Source: Adiantum capillus-veneris
Taxonomy: Eukaryota; Streptophyta; Polypodiopsida; Polypodiales; Pteridaceae
Reading direction: 5' to 3'
Assembly (NCBI GenBank): GCA_014529385.2
Contig: CM043961.1
Coordinates: 11,073,478 to 11,137,477 of the forward strand
Length of the DNA stretch: 64,000 bases
A program made the position numbers and the translations under genes. Positions 1 to 11,104 of this stretch are shown here, piece after piece. Each line of letters starts with the position of its first letter. Within the stretch, counting starts at the first letter, position 1. The notes under the pieces are model-generated. The model ran no database searches and was not told the origin of the DNA. It saw only the letters and a list, made by a program, of their open reading frames with translations.

Positions 1-289
1 CTCCAAAAGGCTTTGTATTATACGTTTCTCCCATCAAGAGAGACATTTTACAATACAATTCTTTGTGTTCTTTGACCCAAGACCTCACACACCTTCGAAG
101 ATGGTGAGAGCTATTGGGGTATGAGAGTAGATTGAGAGAAAGAAGGAGTAGTCTTACGAGAAAGATGTACATCTCCTCACATAATCACTCATATTATCAT
201 AGCATAGCTTAGTAATTAGCATGGTAGAGGAGATGAGCATGCATTGAAGCTTGGCTCTTGGTTGGATTTGCATCACAAAGCCAAGAGTT

Positions 290-294
290 GTTGG
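290..294. repeat. Target-site duplication GTTGG, left
   Basis: GTTGG directly precedes the left LTR of the copia element and recurs at 5439-5443 directly after its right LTR. Confidence 0.93.
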
Positions 295-521
295 TGTTGG
301 AATTAGGGTTGCAGAGAAACGCACATAGCTTGGAGAAGACGAAGGAAGCTCAAGGCACACAATAGAGAGTGTGTTACTTGGTGTGCAATGGAAAGATAGA
401 TAGCCCTAGAGTGATGGGCATATATACAATGCTCGAGGGAAAAAACCTCCTAAGGAGGGAAAAAATGCCCCGGCGGTCCTAGTGTGTTTACACACATCAC
501 TACCACATGTATATGGTAACA
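295..521 (-). repeat. Copia 3' LTR (227 bp)
   Basis: It begins TGTTGGAATTAGGG and ends TATGGTAACA as read on the plus strand, and matches 5212-5438 without length difference. Confidence 0.95.
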
Positions 522-533
522 ACTCCCCCCTAG
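522..533 (-). other. Copia polypurine tract
   Basis: Read on the minus strand this is TAGGGGGGAGT directly before the LTR, the expected place for plus-strand DNA priming. Confidence 0.85.
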
Positions 534-596
534 AGTGATGCAGTGAATGAGAGCTGGCACATGAGTAAAGGGAAGTGCCATGCCTTGAGGACATGA

Positions 597-1871
597 TCAG
601 TCCACAAAGGGGAGTAAGCCCAAAGCTTTGCGGAAAGCTTCAAGCTTCTCACGAGACAATTCCTTTGTGAAAAGATCTTTAGGGTTGTCCTGTGTTGGCA
701 CATAAGCCAACATGATCTCTCCTACTGAGAGCCTCTCCCTGACATAGTGGTAATGCACCTCAATGTGCTTTGTGCGAGCATAAAAAATTGGGTTCCTCGC
801 AACTGCCAATGCGCTATGACTGTCATTGTAGATAGTGTTGGCAGTGTCCTGTCCAACACCCAAATCAGCCATAAGGAGTCTGAGCCATACACACTCAATT
901 GTAGCTGTGAAGACTGCCCTGTACTCAGCCTCACAACTCGAAGTGGCCACAATAGGTTGCTTCTTGCTCAACCATGATATACATAAACTGCCAAGCATGA
1001 AACAAAAACCACTTGTGGACACTCGTGTGTCAAAACAACTAGCACAATTTGAGTCCGAAAAAGCATGTAAGTCTGGCGGCAATGATCCCCCCTTGGGATA
1101 AAACAAGCCAAGATGTAAAGTGCCACTAAGGTAGCGGGAAATCCTCTTGACAGCCTGCGAATGCTTAGACCCTGGGCTATGCATAAATCTGCTGACTTGT
1201 GAGACTGCAAACTGAATTTCTGGCCTCGTGTTGCATACATAAATGAGGCAGCCAACAGCAGTTTGGTAAAGAGTGACATCAGCAGGATCACCAGCATCAT
1301 GTAGACTCAATTTCAAACCTGTTTCCATGGGAGTGGCAATAGGTTTGTAATCCTCAAGTCCAAACTTACATAGCAATGTCTCTATGTAACTTTTCTGACA
1401 CAAGGCAATACCACCATCACAGTGCTTAAACTGTATACCCAAGTAATGATGCAATAGCCCCAAATCTTTCATCTTGAAAGTAGCATTCAAATCAGCCTTA
1501 AATTCAGCAATATGTCTCTCATTTGGTCCAGTGATCAGCAAATCATCTACATAAAGAACCACAATGAGAAGTACATCACCCTCACAATTTACATACAATG
1601 TGCTTTCTGTTGGACTGTTACGAAACCCTTGTTTAACCAAATGAGTGTCAGCTTTCTCATACTAAGCACAAGGAGATTTCTTCAACCCATACAAATCCTT
1701 GTTACATTTGCGCACTTTGTCCTCTTGTCCTTTCTTGACAAAACCATGAGGCTGCGTTACATAAACTTCCTCAAATATGTCACCATTCAAGAAAGCAGTA
1801 ACAATGTATGATTGATGTACATCCCAACCAAAATGAGCTGCCAATGCACATAGAAAATGCACAGTAGTCAT
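597..1871 (-). pseudogene. Copia RT (C-terminal part) and RNase H
   Basis: Minus-strand remains of the end of the copia polyprotein. The stretch from 1871 has the RT core with LNGDIFEEVYV and DLYGLKKSP; an in-frame TAG then stands where a conserved Trp is usual. From 1640 the frame is open for 347 residues: VLYVDDLLITG (the catalytic YVDD, intact), then the RNase H domain with SDSNCASC, SSCEAEYRA and HIEVHYHYVRE, ending KALGLLPFVD. The domain is full length, but the stop separates it from the N-terminal half of RT. Confidence 0.93.
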
Positions 1872-1903
1872 ACGACAACTGGGAGAAAACGTCTCTTCAT
1901 AAT

Positions 1904-2518
1904 CTAGGCCTTTTGTTGTGCATAACCCTTTGCAACAAGTCGGGCCTTATGGTGATCGATCTCACCATCCGGCTTGCGTTTCAACTTGTAAACCCACTTC
2001 ATACCAATGGCGTTTTTGCCAGGAGGCAAATCACATAAAGTCCATGTGTCATTTTCTATAAGTGCATCATATTCTGATTGCATGGCAACCATCCAATTTT
2101 CTGAATTCTGTGCTTCATCAAAAGATAGAGGCTCCTCAACATCTTGTAAGCTAGACACAGCCAAAGCATAACAATCTGATGCATAAGATGCATGGTGAGA
2201 GCCTGAACGAGTACGACTAGACAACGGTGCATCCATTTTACTGTCACGCAAAGTGTGCACCAGCCATTTTGGCATACCTCTAGCCTGCTCATTTTCAACC
2301 CTTTCCTCATCAAGTACATCATGTACATCTGCATCAGTAATAGGCTGATCTGTAACATTTTCAGAAACCCCCATAGGCTGTACATTTGCCTCGTTGGAAC
2401 TTACATTCATATTTCCACCATTGAAAAGAGGCAACAAAGTGTCATAAATGTCCTGTGAGCTTAAATTATTGTCTCTAGTACATGACAGTAAGGGCTGAAC
2501 AGAATCTTCCACAAACAC
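1904..2518 (-). pseudogene. Copia integrase-RT linker and RT N-terminus
   Basis: A 204-residue minus-strand open stretch. It holds an acidic, low-complexity linker followed by the typical start of copia RT: NWMVAMQSEYDALIENDTW, then KWVYKLKRKPDGEI and KARLVAKGYAQQ. The next RT segment (1871 and below) is in another frame, so a frameshift lies near 1880-1905. Another break near 2520-2636 separates it from integrase. Confidence 0.92.
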
Positions 2519-2635
2519 TACATCCCGTCAAACAAGAATTTGTTTTGTTTGCGGATGATACAACATGTAACCTTTGCTTTCAGCACTATAACCAACAAAA
2601 ATACATTTCACAACCTTACCATCCAATTTTCTGAG

Positions 2636-3153
2636 CTATGTTTGTGGCACCAAAGCATATGCCAAACAGCCAAAAACACGCATGTGCTCAATAGAAGGCT
2701 TTCTATCATGCCATGCTTCATATGGAGTAATAGATTGCAAAGATTTTGTAGGACACCTGTTTAGTACATAAGTGGCACACATGATGGCCTCAAGCCAAAA
2801 AGAATGCGGCAAAGCTTGACTTTTGACCATACATTGTGCCATTTCCATAAGTGACCTGTTTTTCCTCTCAGCAACACCATAAGGCACTGTACATTGGTGT
2901 TTTATCCCACGACTAGCCAGAAATGCATTGAATTCATGAGACATATACTCCCCCCCTCGATCGGAATGGAGGGTGCCCATAGTACATTTCGAAACATTTT
3001 CAGCCATAGCCAGAAATTGTTTGAAGCACATAAAAACTTCGGACTTCGCTTTAAGCGGAAATACCCATGTATGCCTAGAGTAATCAAAGTCACGAAGTAA
3101 AGGTAATTGCCCAAGGATGGAGTTTTCATGGGCCCACAAACATCACTATGCAC
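2636..3153 (-). pseudogene. Copia integrase catalytic core
   Basis: The DDE integrase core in two overlapping minus-strand frames. The first Asp is in HSDVCGPMKTPSLG (around 3150). A frameshift near YFVTL moves the frame to DYSRHTWVFPLKAKSE. The second Asp is in TLHSDRGGEYMSHEF and the catalytic Glu in GVAERKNRSLMEMA. All three acidic residues remain, but a single base change in length breaks the frame between the first and second. The segment ends HMRVFGCLAYALVP. Confidence 0.93.
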
Positions 3154-3156
3154 AAG

Positions 3157-3861
3157 CTACAACCTGCATGTGGCCCGAACTGAACCATCCTTTGGAAACT
3201 TAGAACACTTCATCTTACCCAAAATACAGCCTTTACAAACATGTTTGACAGGTGCTTCAAGAGGCGACAAAGAAGCAACCATATTAGATTTCTGCAAACG
3301 CAGCAAATTGGCAAAATTTAGATGACCAAAATGTGCATGCCAAAGTTTTGTATCTGAAATAGCCCTTGAATCTGCAACAACATTTGCAAAATTTTGTCCA
3401 CACTTGTCATACAAAGTGAGGTTATATAGCCCACGGCATAAAAGGCCAGATGCAACAATTTCATCACGAAAATTGAGATCATGAACTATACATCTGTCAT
3501 CCACAAATTTGACTACAAGTCCAAGTCTAGCAAGTGTGTATACAGACAAGAGATTCTTCTTGATCCCAGGTACATAAAGTGCATCAACAAGTGTGAAGGA
3601 ACTGCCATTTGTAGTAGTAAGCACAATCTTTCCAACTCCCTGAACCGGATAAGAGGCATTGTTGGTACAAGTGACTGAATTCCCATGAGGGACAGACTCG
3701 AGAGAGGTGAATAATTCACAATGTGAGGTAATGTGCTTTGTAGCACCACAGTCGAAATACCACACATGTGAATCTGCAACAACTAACAAGCATGCATCAT
3801 GGACAGCAGGATTGTAAGTGCACTGCGCTAAAAGCCCATTCTGCATCAACATCAACAACAC
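3157..3861 (-). pseudogene. Copia protease and integrase HHCC zinc finger
   Basis: A 234-residue open stretch. Its first part carries the aspartic protease signature region WYFDCGATKHIT, where the usual Ser/Thr after the catalytic Asp is Cys, so activity is doubtful. The second part is the GAG-pre-integrase zinc finger: LWHAHFGHLNFANLL followed by CKGCILGK, an H-H-C-C set. It directly precedes the integrase core. Confidence 0.9.
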
Positions 3862-4912
3862 AGTCTCCTTTCATAGAAGACTCAACAATGGCTGCATTTG
3901 TAGTGAAACCAGCATTTGCAGTGGAACCACCCTCTTTCTTCTTAGCCTCTTTGGCCTTCAACTTAGGACACGACTTAATCAAGTGATCATTAGCTTTACA
4001 ATAATGGCAATACATTTTCTTTTTTTTCCTTATCACCAAAATTTCCAAAGTAATTGATGACAGCAAAAGCATTAGGAACATAATTTTTTCCACTCGCAGC
4101 AGAACCATAAGAAGTGGTTGTATTGTTGTTACCACCCTTTCTCTGAGAAGCAATAAAAGCCTATTCAACTGCACGCTGCCTAGTCCTGTTTTTTCTAGAA
4201 AGTGACTCTTGCAACAGCAATGTGCATAATGCATCAAACTTGACAACTTTAGGATTTCCTTGGGTTATAAGTACTAGGAAAAGCCTGGTAAGAATCTGGT
4301 AAGGCATCAAGAACAGTCTGCACAAGGGAACTGTCTGAAATGACTTCACATGCAGAAATAAGTTGCTCATTGATATCCTTGACACTAGCAAGGAAAGTGT
4401 CCATAATCATCTTACTCATGCATAATCTTCGACGACAACTCTTTACGTAGCAAAGCAATTTTAGCCTCATTGCGACTTGAATAAAGACCAGCCAAAATAT
4501 CCCAAGCCTGTTTTGCAGATTTTACTGAACGGATGTGAGGAACAATGGTGCGCTTCACAGACAATGCAATCAATGCATAATCCTACGCATCCTTTACATC
4601 CCAACGAGCTTGTTCTGCCATAGGCAAAACAACTCTAATAGTAGAAATCTTTGCAGCAAGACCTGCAACATCCTCAATATCGCCTACATCCTCAAAACCA
4701 GGATGTACATCAATGCCCTACACCATCTTCCAGACACTCTTTGACACAAGAACGTGTTGCATCATATAAGCCCACAAAGGGTAATTGTTCCCATCCAACC
4801 TGTCCTCAACAACACACATCTTGAAGACATCTGTGTTGTTGTGAGCCACGGTAAATGCTGCACTTGATGTGAAAACTGCTCGAAAATAGGAGAAATGGAG
4901 CGGGAACAACAC
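3862..4912 (-). pseudogene. Copia gag
   Basis: Decayed gag in three frames. It starts near 4912, with LDGNNYPLWAYMMQHVL typical of the plant copia gag (UBN2-like) start. Next comes MDTFLASVKDINEQLIS with ALPDSYQAF, and it ends with a CCHC zinc knuckle at about 4020-3970 (YCHYCKANDHLIKSCP). At least two frameshifts are present. Confidence 0.88.
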
Positions 4913-5191
4913 ATGCTATATAGCACAAACCATAGAAGACTGTAAGGCACCTGTTATGCAGAAATCGACAATGATAGAAATTTTGCACAAAATGACAAAA
5001 TTGCCTGTGCAGACCCGCCTGTAGTGGAAATGGAGGCCGAAATGAGCTAGAATAAAAAATCTGAGCAGAATGAGCCCTACGAGCCCTCCCATAATATTTG
5101 TCGACCTGCGAACGCTCGCCAAAGCTCACTATAATCGGAGAAAATGAGCAGGCGTGTGCTGGAGCAGCTGGCGACTAAGCCCGGGAGGATG

Positions 5192-5210
5192 TAACCTGCT
5201 CTGATACCAA
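5192..5210 (-). other. Copia primer binding site, initiator-Met tRNA
   Basis: On the minus strand it reads TTGGTATCAGAGCAGGTT, directly after the 5' LTR. TGGTATCAGAGC is the standard plant copia site complementary to the initiator methionine tRNA 3' end. Confidence 0.95.
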
Positions 5211-5211
5211 A

Positions 5212-5438
5212 TGTTGGAATTAGGGTTGCAGAGAAACGCACATAGCTTGGAGAAGACGAACGAAGCTCAAGGCACACAATAGAGAGTGTGCTACTTGGTG
5301 TGCAATGGAAAGATAGATAGCCCTACAGCGATGGGCGTACATACAATGCACGGGGAAAAAAACCTCCTAAAGAGGGAAAAAATGCCCCGGCGGTCCTAGT
5401 GTGTTCACACAGAGCACTACCACATGTATATGGTAACA
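5212..5438 (-). repeat. Copia 5' LTR (227 bp)
   Basis: The same 227-bp sequence as 295-521 with about 13 substitutions, several clustered in the middle of the LTR. Confidence 0.95.
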
Positions 5439-5443
5439 GTTGG
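5439..5443. repeat. Target-site duplication GTTGG, right
   Basis: Matches 290-294 exactly. Confidence 0.93.
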
Positions 5444-5630
5444 TGTAGGCCTCCCTTCTCACAAGCTTGGAGTAGGTGATAAGTTTTCCATTAAAGCTTG
5501 AGAAGGAGAGAGAGAGTCTTCTTGCTTCACACATGAGCTTGTGTGTGAGTGTGTGAGATAATGCCTTGTAAAATTCAGCCCTCTCTCTCTCTCTTGGTCG
5601 ACCCCTCTTGCTAATTACTCTTGCTAGCAC

Positions 5631-5959
5631 CTCATTGGACCTCTCCAGGCTTAGCCAATGAAGAATAAGTAGTATAAGTGATAGCCTTCTAACACGTGTC
5701 CCCTTTTCCCTTTTGTGAGAGATTTAGGTAATTAATTAATGCAACTAAACTCTCATTGGACCCCTTTGTCTCCTAACCAATAGGAATCAGGCAAGCCATT
5801 GGGCTGCTGAATGCTCATTGAACCCCTTGGGAGACTGTCCAATAGTCTTCTAGAGAGCTTAATTCTTATTGGTTCTTTTATTAAGTGTTTTTAAATTAAT
5901 TAAACTAGATTTACTCTAGCCTGATTCTCATTGGTCCACCTCCATGGCCTTCCAATAGG
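5631..5959. promoter_or_regulatory. Cluster of inverted CCAAT motifs in chromovirus LTR
   Basis: CTCATTGG-type motifs (5631, 5752, 5814, 5875, 5927) alternate with CCAAT(A/G)-type motifs on the other strand (5655, 5777, 5838, 5952). They form about four imperfect inverted pairs spaced 60-115 bp apart. CCAAT is the NF-Y binding core; the placement in the U3 part suggests a promoter or enhancer role, which is an inference. Confidence 0.5.
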
Positions 5960-6264
5960 ATTTGAGTACACCTTGTGGACATCTGGGCTAGGGAGCTGAC
6001 ATGTGTCCCTCATTCCCTTTGTGTAAAGGAAGCTTGTGAGTGGGTGTGTGTGTGTGTTTTTCTCTCTCAGCCCCTACTTGCAAGGCTATCCCCCTCCTTT
6101 GTAGGATTTGTGAAGACTTTTTTGGTACACACTAAGCATCCAATTTAACTAAGCTTGGACCATTGGACACAACCTTTGAATTTTGGAACCTTAGCATTAT
6201 GGAAGTCTTAATGAGCTGAACCTTAGGGTCTTTAAAGCCCATTGTTGCACATTGCTCTTCTGCA

Positions 6265-6290
6265 TATGCCCCCCCCCCGGTTGGATCCCT
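6265..6290 (-). other. Chromovirus polypurine tract
   Basis: The minus strand reads CCGGGGGGGGGC directly before the LTR start, with a second purine stretch (GGAGGGAAAATAGGGATCC) about 20 bp upstream. Confidence 0.65.
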
Positions 6291-6691
6291 ATTTTCCCTC
6301 CTTTGGATCCCTATGGTGGCCGGTCTGCCAGCTTAACCAATATTCTCTCTTAAAATCATAGTCGTGCTCGACTATGGGGTAGAGAAGATCAAGCCTATTC
6401 ATTAGTCCTTTTTCTAGCAGGTAGAGGATCCCTACGTTACCCTACAACATCGTTCCAAAATGGATGACTAGTCCATTTGGCGCTTGAGAGCCTAAGCTTC
6501 CACAAGCATGTCTGCACATTAGTCCTATCAATCTTCCATAGCAGAGTGACAAGCTGTACTTGGTGTTTGGGAGACGTCGTCTCCGTAAACTTGATCTAGG
6601 CATGCATACTACTTCGCATTTGTGCACAATAAAGAAAAAGAGAGTCTTATAAGACAAAAACTTTGTTCATTTTAAACATTTGTACATTTGC
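6291..6691. other. Chromovirus 3' untranslated stretch
   Basis: Between the integrase stop and the polypurine tract. No coding signal or structure was recognised on either strand. Confidence 0.5.
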
Positions 6692-7510
6692 TTACTCTAG
6701 GGAAGCATTGTAAGCATTGACAAGGTTTAGGTTATCCTTTGATTGTATGCCTTCCATCCATCTAGCATCTTCAAAAGGATAATTCTTAAACTTAATACGA
6801 TATTGTCGTATAGTCTTACCGCCTCTTAGTACCTTGTCTTCATGTCGGAGAATGGACTCAAGCTGCAGCACCTCTTCTTGGTCCTCGATCTCCGGTGGGT
6901 CTTCAATAGTTGGTTCTTGAGGTGGTTCTCCTTTGTAAGGCTTTAGTAGGCTCACATGGAAAGCATGGTGTATGAGCCAATGGCTGGGAAACTTGAGTTG
7001 ATAGGCCATCTCCTTGATTGGCCTAAGAATATGGAAGGGACCATAGTACCTTTTTGCTAACTTAGCATAGTACTTTTGGTGTCCTGTTGGATTCTTGCCC
7101 GTCGTGTGCCTTAATCGAGCCTTGGAAAATTTGAGTAAGACCCAATCATTTTCTTTAAAGGCTTGGGCTCTTCTGTGCTTATTAGCAGCAGCAGCCTTTT
7201 GCCTTTGCTGTGAGATAGAGATATCATCCTTAATCTTTTGGAAAGATTCTTGTAGGTCTTGGCTATACTCATCTGCAACGAAGATCTTCCCGTGTACCTT
7301 AAGTAGCAGGGCACTTTTTGATCTTCCCTCAATTACCTCAAAAGGTGCTTTCCCCGTGGAAGTATGTACAGTGTTGTTGTAGGCATACTCCACTAAGGGT
7401 AAGTACTTCTCCCATTGGGATCTTTGATCTACTTCCATTACGTAGCTTTTAGTAGATCAAGAATGGTTAGGTTAGCTATTTCACTTTGGCCATCCGTTTG
7501 TGGGTGATAG
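6692..7510 (-). pseudogene. Chromovirus integrase C-terminal half with chromodomain-like end
   Basis: Minus-strand reading begins at 7510 with HPQTDGQSE, the conserved integrase region containing the catalytic Glu; the preceding Tyr codon is shared with the other fragment at 38.7 kb. One frameshift near 7440 leads to the open stretch 7438-6692: RSQWEKYLPLVEYAYNN, then the GPF and HVSLLKPY region typical of gypsy integrase ends. Last comes a chromodomain-like tail (YRIKFKNYPFEDARWM). The N-terminal half lies 31 kb away because the Athila-like element split this gene. Confidence 0.93.
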
Positions 7511-7511
7511 G
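7507..7511. repeat. Target-site duplication ATAGG, left
   Basis: ATAGG precedes the Athila-like 5' LTR and recurs at 38744-38748 after its 3' LTR. Removing the element rejoins the chromovirus integrase in frame at Tyr-His-Pro-Gln-Thr-Asp-Gly. Confidence 0.95.
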
Positions 7512-7799
7512 TGTTAACCCTCACGCACATTCCTATCACCTAAGACGGACGCCGTATTATTTATTTGGTAGAGTCAGTACCGGGCTTGTCGGTCCAATAA
7601 GAAAAGGGTAAGAGTGATCGCCGATGAGAGGCGCACTCTAACTGGAACATTCAAGGGATTAGTTGGCTAAGCATGGGCACCCAAGTGTGAATGGGGCGAG
7701 CTCATATAAAAGTCAACTAGACCTAAAAATCACTTATTCTCTCATTTTTGCAATTGAAGAGTGCTCTTGCTCCATCTCCATCTTCTTCTTCTTCACCTC

Positions 7800-7833
<34 letters not shown>

Positions 7834-7866
7834 CGTGCGTGCGTGTGTGTGTGTGTGTGTGTGCGC

Positions 7867-7961
<95 letters not shown>

Positions 7962-8188
7962 CGATCGAGCATTGTGGCGACACGAAGGCGTGAGCGCGGC
8001 TTAGCGGCGTCTCCCTCTTCTTCATGGCGAGGAATCCTCTACGACAGCAAGCGTAGAGAGGTGAGTGACACACCATCGTTTTCTTTGAGATTACTAGTTT
8101 AGGCTAGTTGTGTGCTTGGAGCCATCTGTGGCTTGCACACAATGTACTGGCAAGTTCTTTGCATTGACACGTGCGACATACGCGCACA
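7512..8188 (+). repeat. Athila-like 5' LTR (677 bp)
   Basis: From TGTTAACCCTCACGCAC to GACATACGCGCACA. Homologous to 35451-38743 (with insertion) and, reversed, to 49870-50419. The lengths differ mainly in the (GT)n(GA)n stretch. A TATA-like CATATAAAAG lies near 7702. Confidence 0.93.
7803..7959 (+). repeat. (GT)n-(GA)n microsatellite in LTR
   Basis: About 60 bp of GT with GC interruptions is followed by about 90 bp of pure GA. The same place in the other two LTR copies has a much shorter GT/GA run (35742-35808) or an expanded CT run (50033-50116). Confidence 0.95.
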
Positions 8189-8190
8189 TT

Positions 8191-8212
8191 TTTGGCACCG
8201 TTACCGGGGAAT
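8191..8212 (+). other. Athila-like primer binding site, tRNA-Asp type
   Basis: TTTGGCACCGTTACCGGGGA follows the LTR. It differs at two positions from TGGCGCCGTTGCCGGGGA, the tRNA-Asp-complementary site known from Athila elements. Confidence 0.85.
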
Positions 8213-9248
8213 GCCATACACTAAGCTTGATTTTGTGGTGCAATTTCAATTGTAGGAAAGGTAGGGAAGGAAGGTGTGTGTGTTGAGAAGAAGGATTTTG
8301 TTTTTGCTACTGTGTATTTCTTTGTTAATGAAGTTTTGAAAGGTACTGTGTTTTCTCTGTGATAAGGTGTTAGTATTAAGGTTGTTAGTGCTGTGTAATG
8401 TAAAGTACAGTAAGTAGGAAGTAGATTTGTTAGAGCTAATGAAGTGTGTTAGTGTGTAACAGTAGGTGTATTAGTTGTAAGTAGGTAGGTAGAGTGTGTG
8501 TGTGCTCGCGCGCAGGGCACGACGACCTTATCCAAAGAAAAAAAAAGGTAGGACCGGGATCAAGAATATCTCCAAGACCAAAGCCCAGACCTAAGCCCAA
8601 GCTCACGCTCGGGCTCAGGCCTCTGTCGTCCTTTAAAATTACGAATTTTACCTTCACACGTAGCTAAAAATCGGCTTTTTTGAGGACCAACGGAGCTTCA
8701 GGTGATCGAACATTGTGCTGTAAAGCACACCGTGACCCTCTAAGTGATATGCTCATTTTGAGATATCACGCACTTTAATAAAAAAACCGATCATTAAAAA
8801 ACATTAAAAAGCATAAAAAAACGAGTGAAAACGGACACCTAAAAAAGTAAGAGGTTAACCTTTGAGGTTATTCGCCAACGCTTGTAGGGTGCCAAAAGCA
8901 CATGCATCTGTGCTCTGGTCGTGTGCTAGAGACGGAGCAACTAGAGAGAATTTTGACTTACACGAGTTCTCAATATCCACCTACCTTAGGTTCTGAGCCC
9001 TCGGCGGGGATCCAAGGTAGTACAAACCAAGACGCAAACATAGCGGCTAGTGACTCTTTGACTACGACGTCATGTAGGGTTTTCCAATGCCTAATCCCGA
9101 TAGCTCAAGCCAAGACATGCATGCCATGGGCCCGCAGTCCGGACCGAGCGTGCTTAGCCGCTTGAAGGAAACCTTTAGTAGAGCCACTCGCTCCGAACAT
9201 GGAGCTAATGATATAAATAAGGGGGGTGGGGAAGTAAATTAGCCATTC
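8213..9248 (+). other. Athila-like leader and decayed gag start
   Basis: Mostly non-coding leader. Between about 8902 and 9230 short gag-like plus-strand stretches occur in different frames (for example SQYPPTLGSEPSAG and GPQSGPSVLSRLKETFSRAT), suggesting the true gag start lies here but is frameshifted. Nothing else was recognised. Confidence 0.5.
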
Positions 9249-10003
9249 ATGATCAACGTAGACCCTATGCCCTTAGAGAATGTGCATGTGAATACTTCAT
9301 TCACTGCACCTCCTGACTCTTCAGAGCTATTACCCTCCGAGGTCATATTACCCGATGGTAGAAGCCTTGTCGAAGTCCAAGAGGTTGAGCGGTATATCCT
9401 TGCAGCGAGGAAAAAGGAAATCGAGAGCTTACGCAAGGTGGAGCAACAAAGAGAGTTAAAAGCGAAAGACCCTATGTCAATATCCTTGCTAAGAGAGCAA
9501 TCGAGTGCTCTTGAATTAGCGACCACTAAGGGTCAACCCCTAGAAAGCAACATTGCATCTAGCTCAACGGACACCCCTAGCACCTCAATCCTAGATGGAG
9601 CGTTCTTAAATGAGAACTGAGAGTACGAACTACAAACGGAAACTCTAACCGACCTATACACAGGTCACACCTATCACGTGGATTGGTTAGATGTCCTACA
9701 ATCCACAATGGGTGCTACTATTGTGGAGGATCAACAACAAAGAGTTTGTGAGGTCATCCATAGGGTCATTGAGTTAGAGAGGCAGAACAAGGGGATCCAC
9801 ATGCCTTCAATGGGTCTCATGAGATTCTTGGATACAGGAAAGTCTAAATAACCGACCTTATCACAAATGGAGACTCCCTCGGTAAGTCCGATGGATCCTC
9901 CATATTTTGTTTCGCCAGGGGACTCAGTGCAATCTGAGCCCGCAAGTGATAGCTTTACCTTTCCAAGTCTAGCTCATCTTTCCCTTGATGACACCACGGC
10001 TAC
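9249..10003 (+). pseudogene. Athila-like gag, first part
   Basis: Plus-strand gag N-terminal region. 9249-9620 is open (123 residues, charged, helical VEVQEVERYILAARKKEIES). A TGA follows, then coding resumes (VDWLDVLQSTMGATIVEDQQ), another TAA, and 9867-10003 is open again. At 10003 the Tat-like LTR interrupts: ...DDTTAT before it joins MPTPMMG at 29667 in the same frame once the insert and one CTAC are removed. No enzyme motif; a structural role is inferred from position. Confidence 0.8.
10000..10003. repeat. Target-site duplication CTAC, left
   Basis: CTAC precedes the left LTR of the Tat-like element and recurs at 29663-29666. Confidence 0.85.
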
Positions 10004-11048
10004 TGAGGCAGTCTGGGGCGGGCAACAAGAGAGGCGACCTCTAAACACCCCTCAAGGCTCCTGTGCTACTCAATTGGGGCTGGGGTAACCACAAGCACAA
10101 CACAACAACAAACCCAGAGCCAAACCCAAACAAGATAAGGCACCACCTAGTTATGCTATGAGAACTAGGACGCAAGATAGATTTTGTCACAATCAAGAAG
10201 ATACACCACAAAAACAGACACAAGCAACCTCACACCAAGACACACACAAAATGGACTAGAGAGAGCTAGAGCAAAGGGAAGAGAGAGAGGAATGGATCTT
10301 GCGTAATACCTTATTTGTGACTTGCAAATGGAGATGGTTCGTTATGTTTCTATAGTAGAGCTTGTACAAAAAACTCACTCAATGCTTAGTGAATGCTAAA
10401 CATTGCCAACACACACATACTGTCTTAGGGTGTGGGAGACCTCTCACCACAATACCCTCTTACAATGAACACAAAATTGGCAATGAAAACACACTAAAAC
10501 ACTTTCTAAAGCAAGATCAAATGATAGAACTCAAAATACACAAGTCACCTTGAATTCACTAAACCGTATCATACAAGTGGAAGGACAAAGATTCAAACGT
10601 CGAATCACGCCTTTGATGCACCAAACCTCAATTTATTTCTGATGGAAGAACACATACGCTAGTGGTTTTGAGATTTGAACTCACGCTCTCTCACTTGCAA
10701 TGTGTAGCTTGAAAGCTTCTCTCACACCAAGAGTGAAGCTCACAAAGTGGTTGATACACCTAATTCTCTCCTCACGCATAAAGTGTTGGGGTGCTATGTG
10801 AGATATTGGAGGTTGTTTTACAAGAAGGAGAGGGGCCTATTTATAGGTTGGAGACCCCTCATTAAGATTACTGGAAATCCTAATTTACAAGCTAAAAAAT
10901 CAGGATTATGATTTTTTCTGAATATCAAAACATTGCGGGCCTTCTTTGTCTCCTTGAATATCAAAATATCATGGATGTGGGATCAAAAGAGAGCATTATT
11001 GATGGTAGATAAGGTGAAAGTAGAGTTTTAAGGAAGGAGAGAGAGAGC

Positions 11049-11104
<56 letters not shown>

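Larger units (their letters stand above)
295..5438 (-). mobile_element. Ty1/copia LTR retrotransposon, decayed
   Basis: A complete but degenerate copia element on the minus strand. It has two 227-bp LTRs (TG...CA), a primer site matching plant initiator-Met tRNA, gag, protease, integrase, RT, RNase H and a polypurine tract. The order protease-integrase-RT-RNase H defines copia. The LTRs differ at about 13 of 227 positions, so the insertion is not recent. Several frameshifts and stops, one of them a TGG-to-TAG change in RT, make it unlikely to be autonomous. It is inserted in the chromovirus 3' LTR with a 5-bp duplication. Confidence 0.95.
1..6264 (-). repeat. 3' LTR of minus-strand chromovirus, interrupted by copia
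   Basis: This is the downstream LTR of the chromovirus whose coding parts lie at 6692-7510 and 38749-41774. Positions 1-265 match 42422-42764, the 5' LTR of the same element, with one ~90-bp gap, so the window opens about 220 bp inside the LTR. The inner edge is the G-rich tract at 6265-6280, after which the LTR begins TGCAG on the minus strand. The copia element at 295-5438 lies inside it; without that, the LTR would be about 1.3 kb. The U3-like part holds repeated CCAAT motifs. The exact LTR start is inferred from the polypurine tract. Confidence 0.75.

Noticed and set aside
968-1300. Other-frame open stretches overlapping the copia, Tat-like and Athila-like pol genes
   Set aside because: They are shadows of the recognised pol frames and show no motif of their own.
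7761-8102. Open frames rich in Arg-Glu or Ser-Leu over the GA/CT runs (also at 35663-35995, 43235-43804 and 49940-50194)
   Set aside because: They are translations of dinucleotide repeats, open only because the repeat has no stops.
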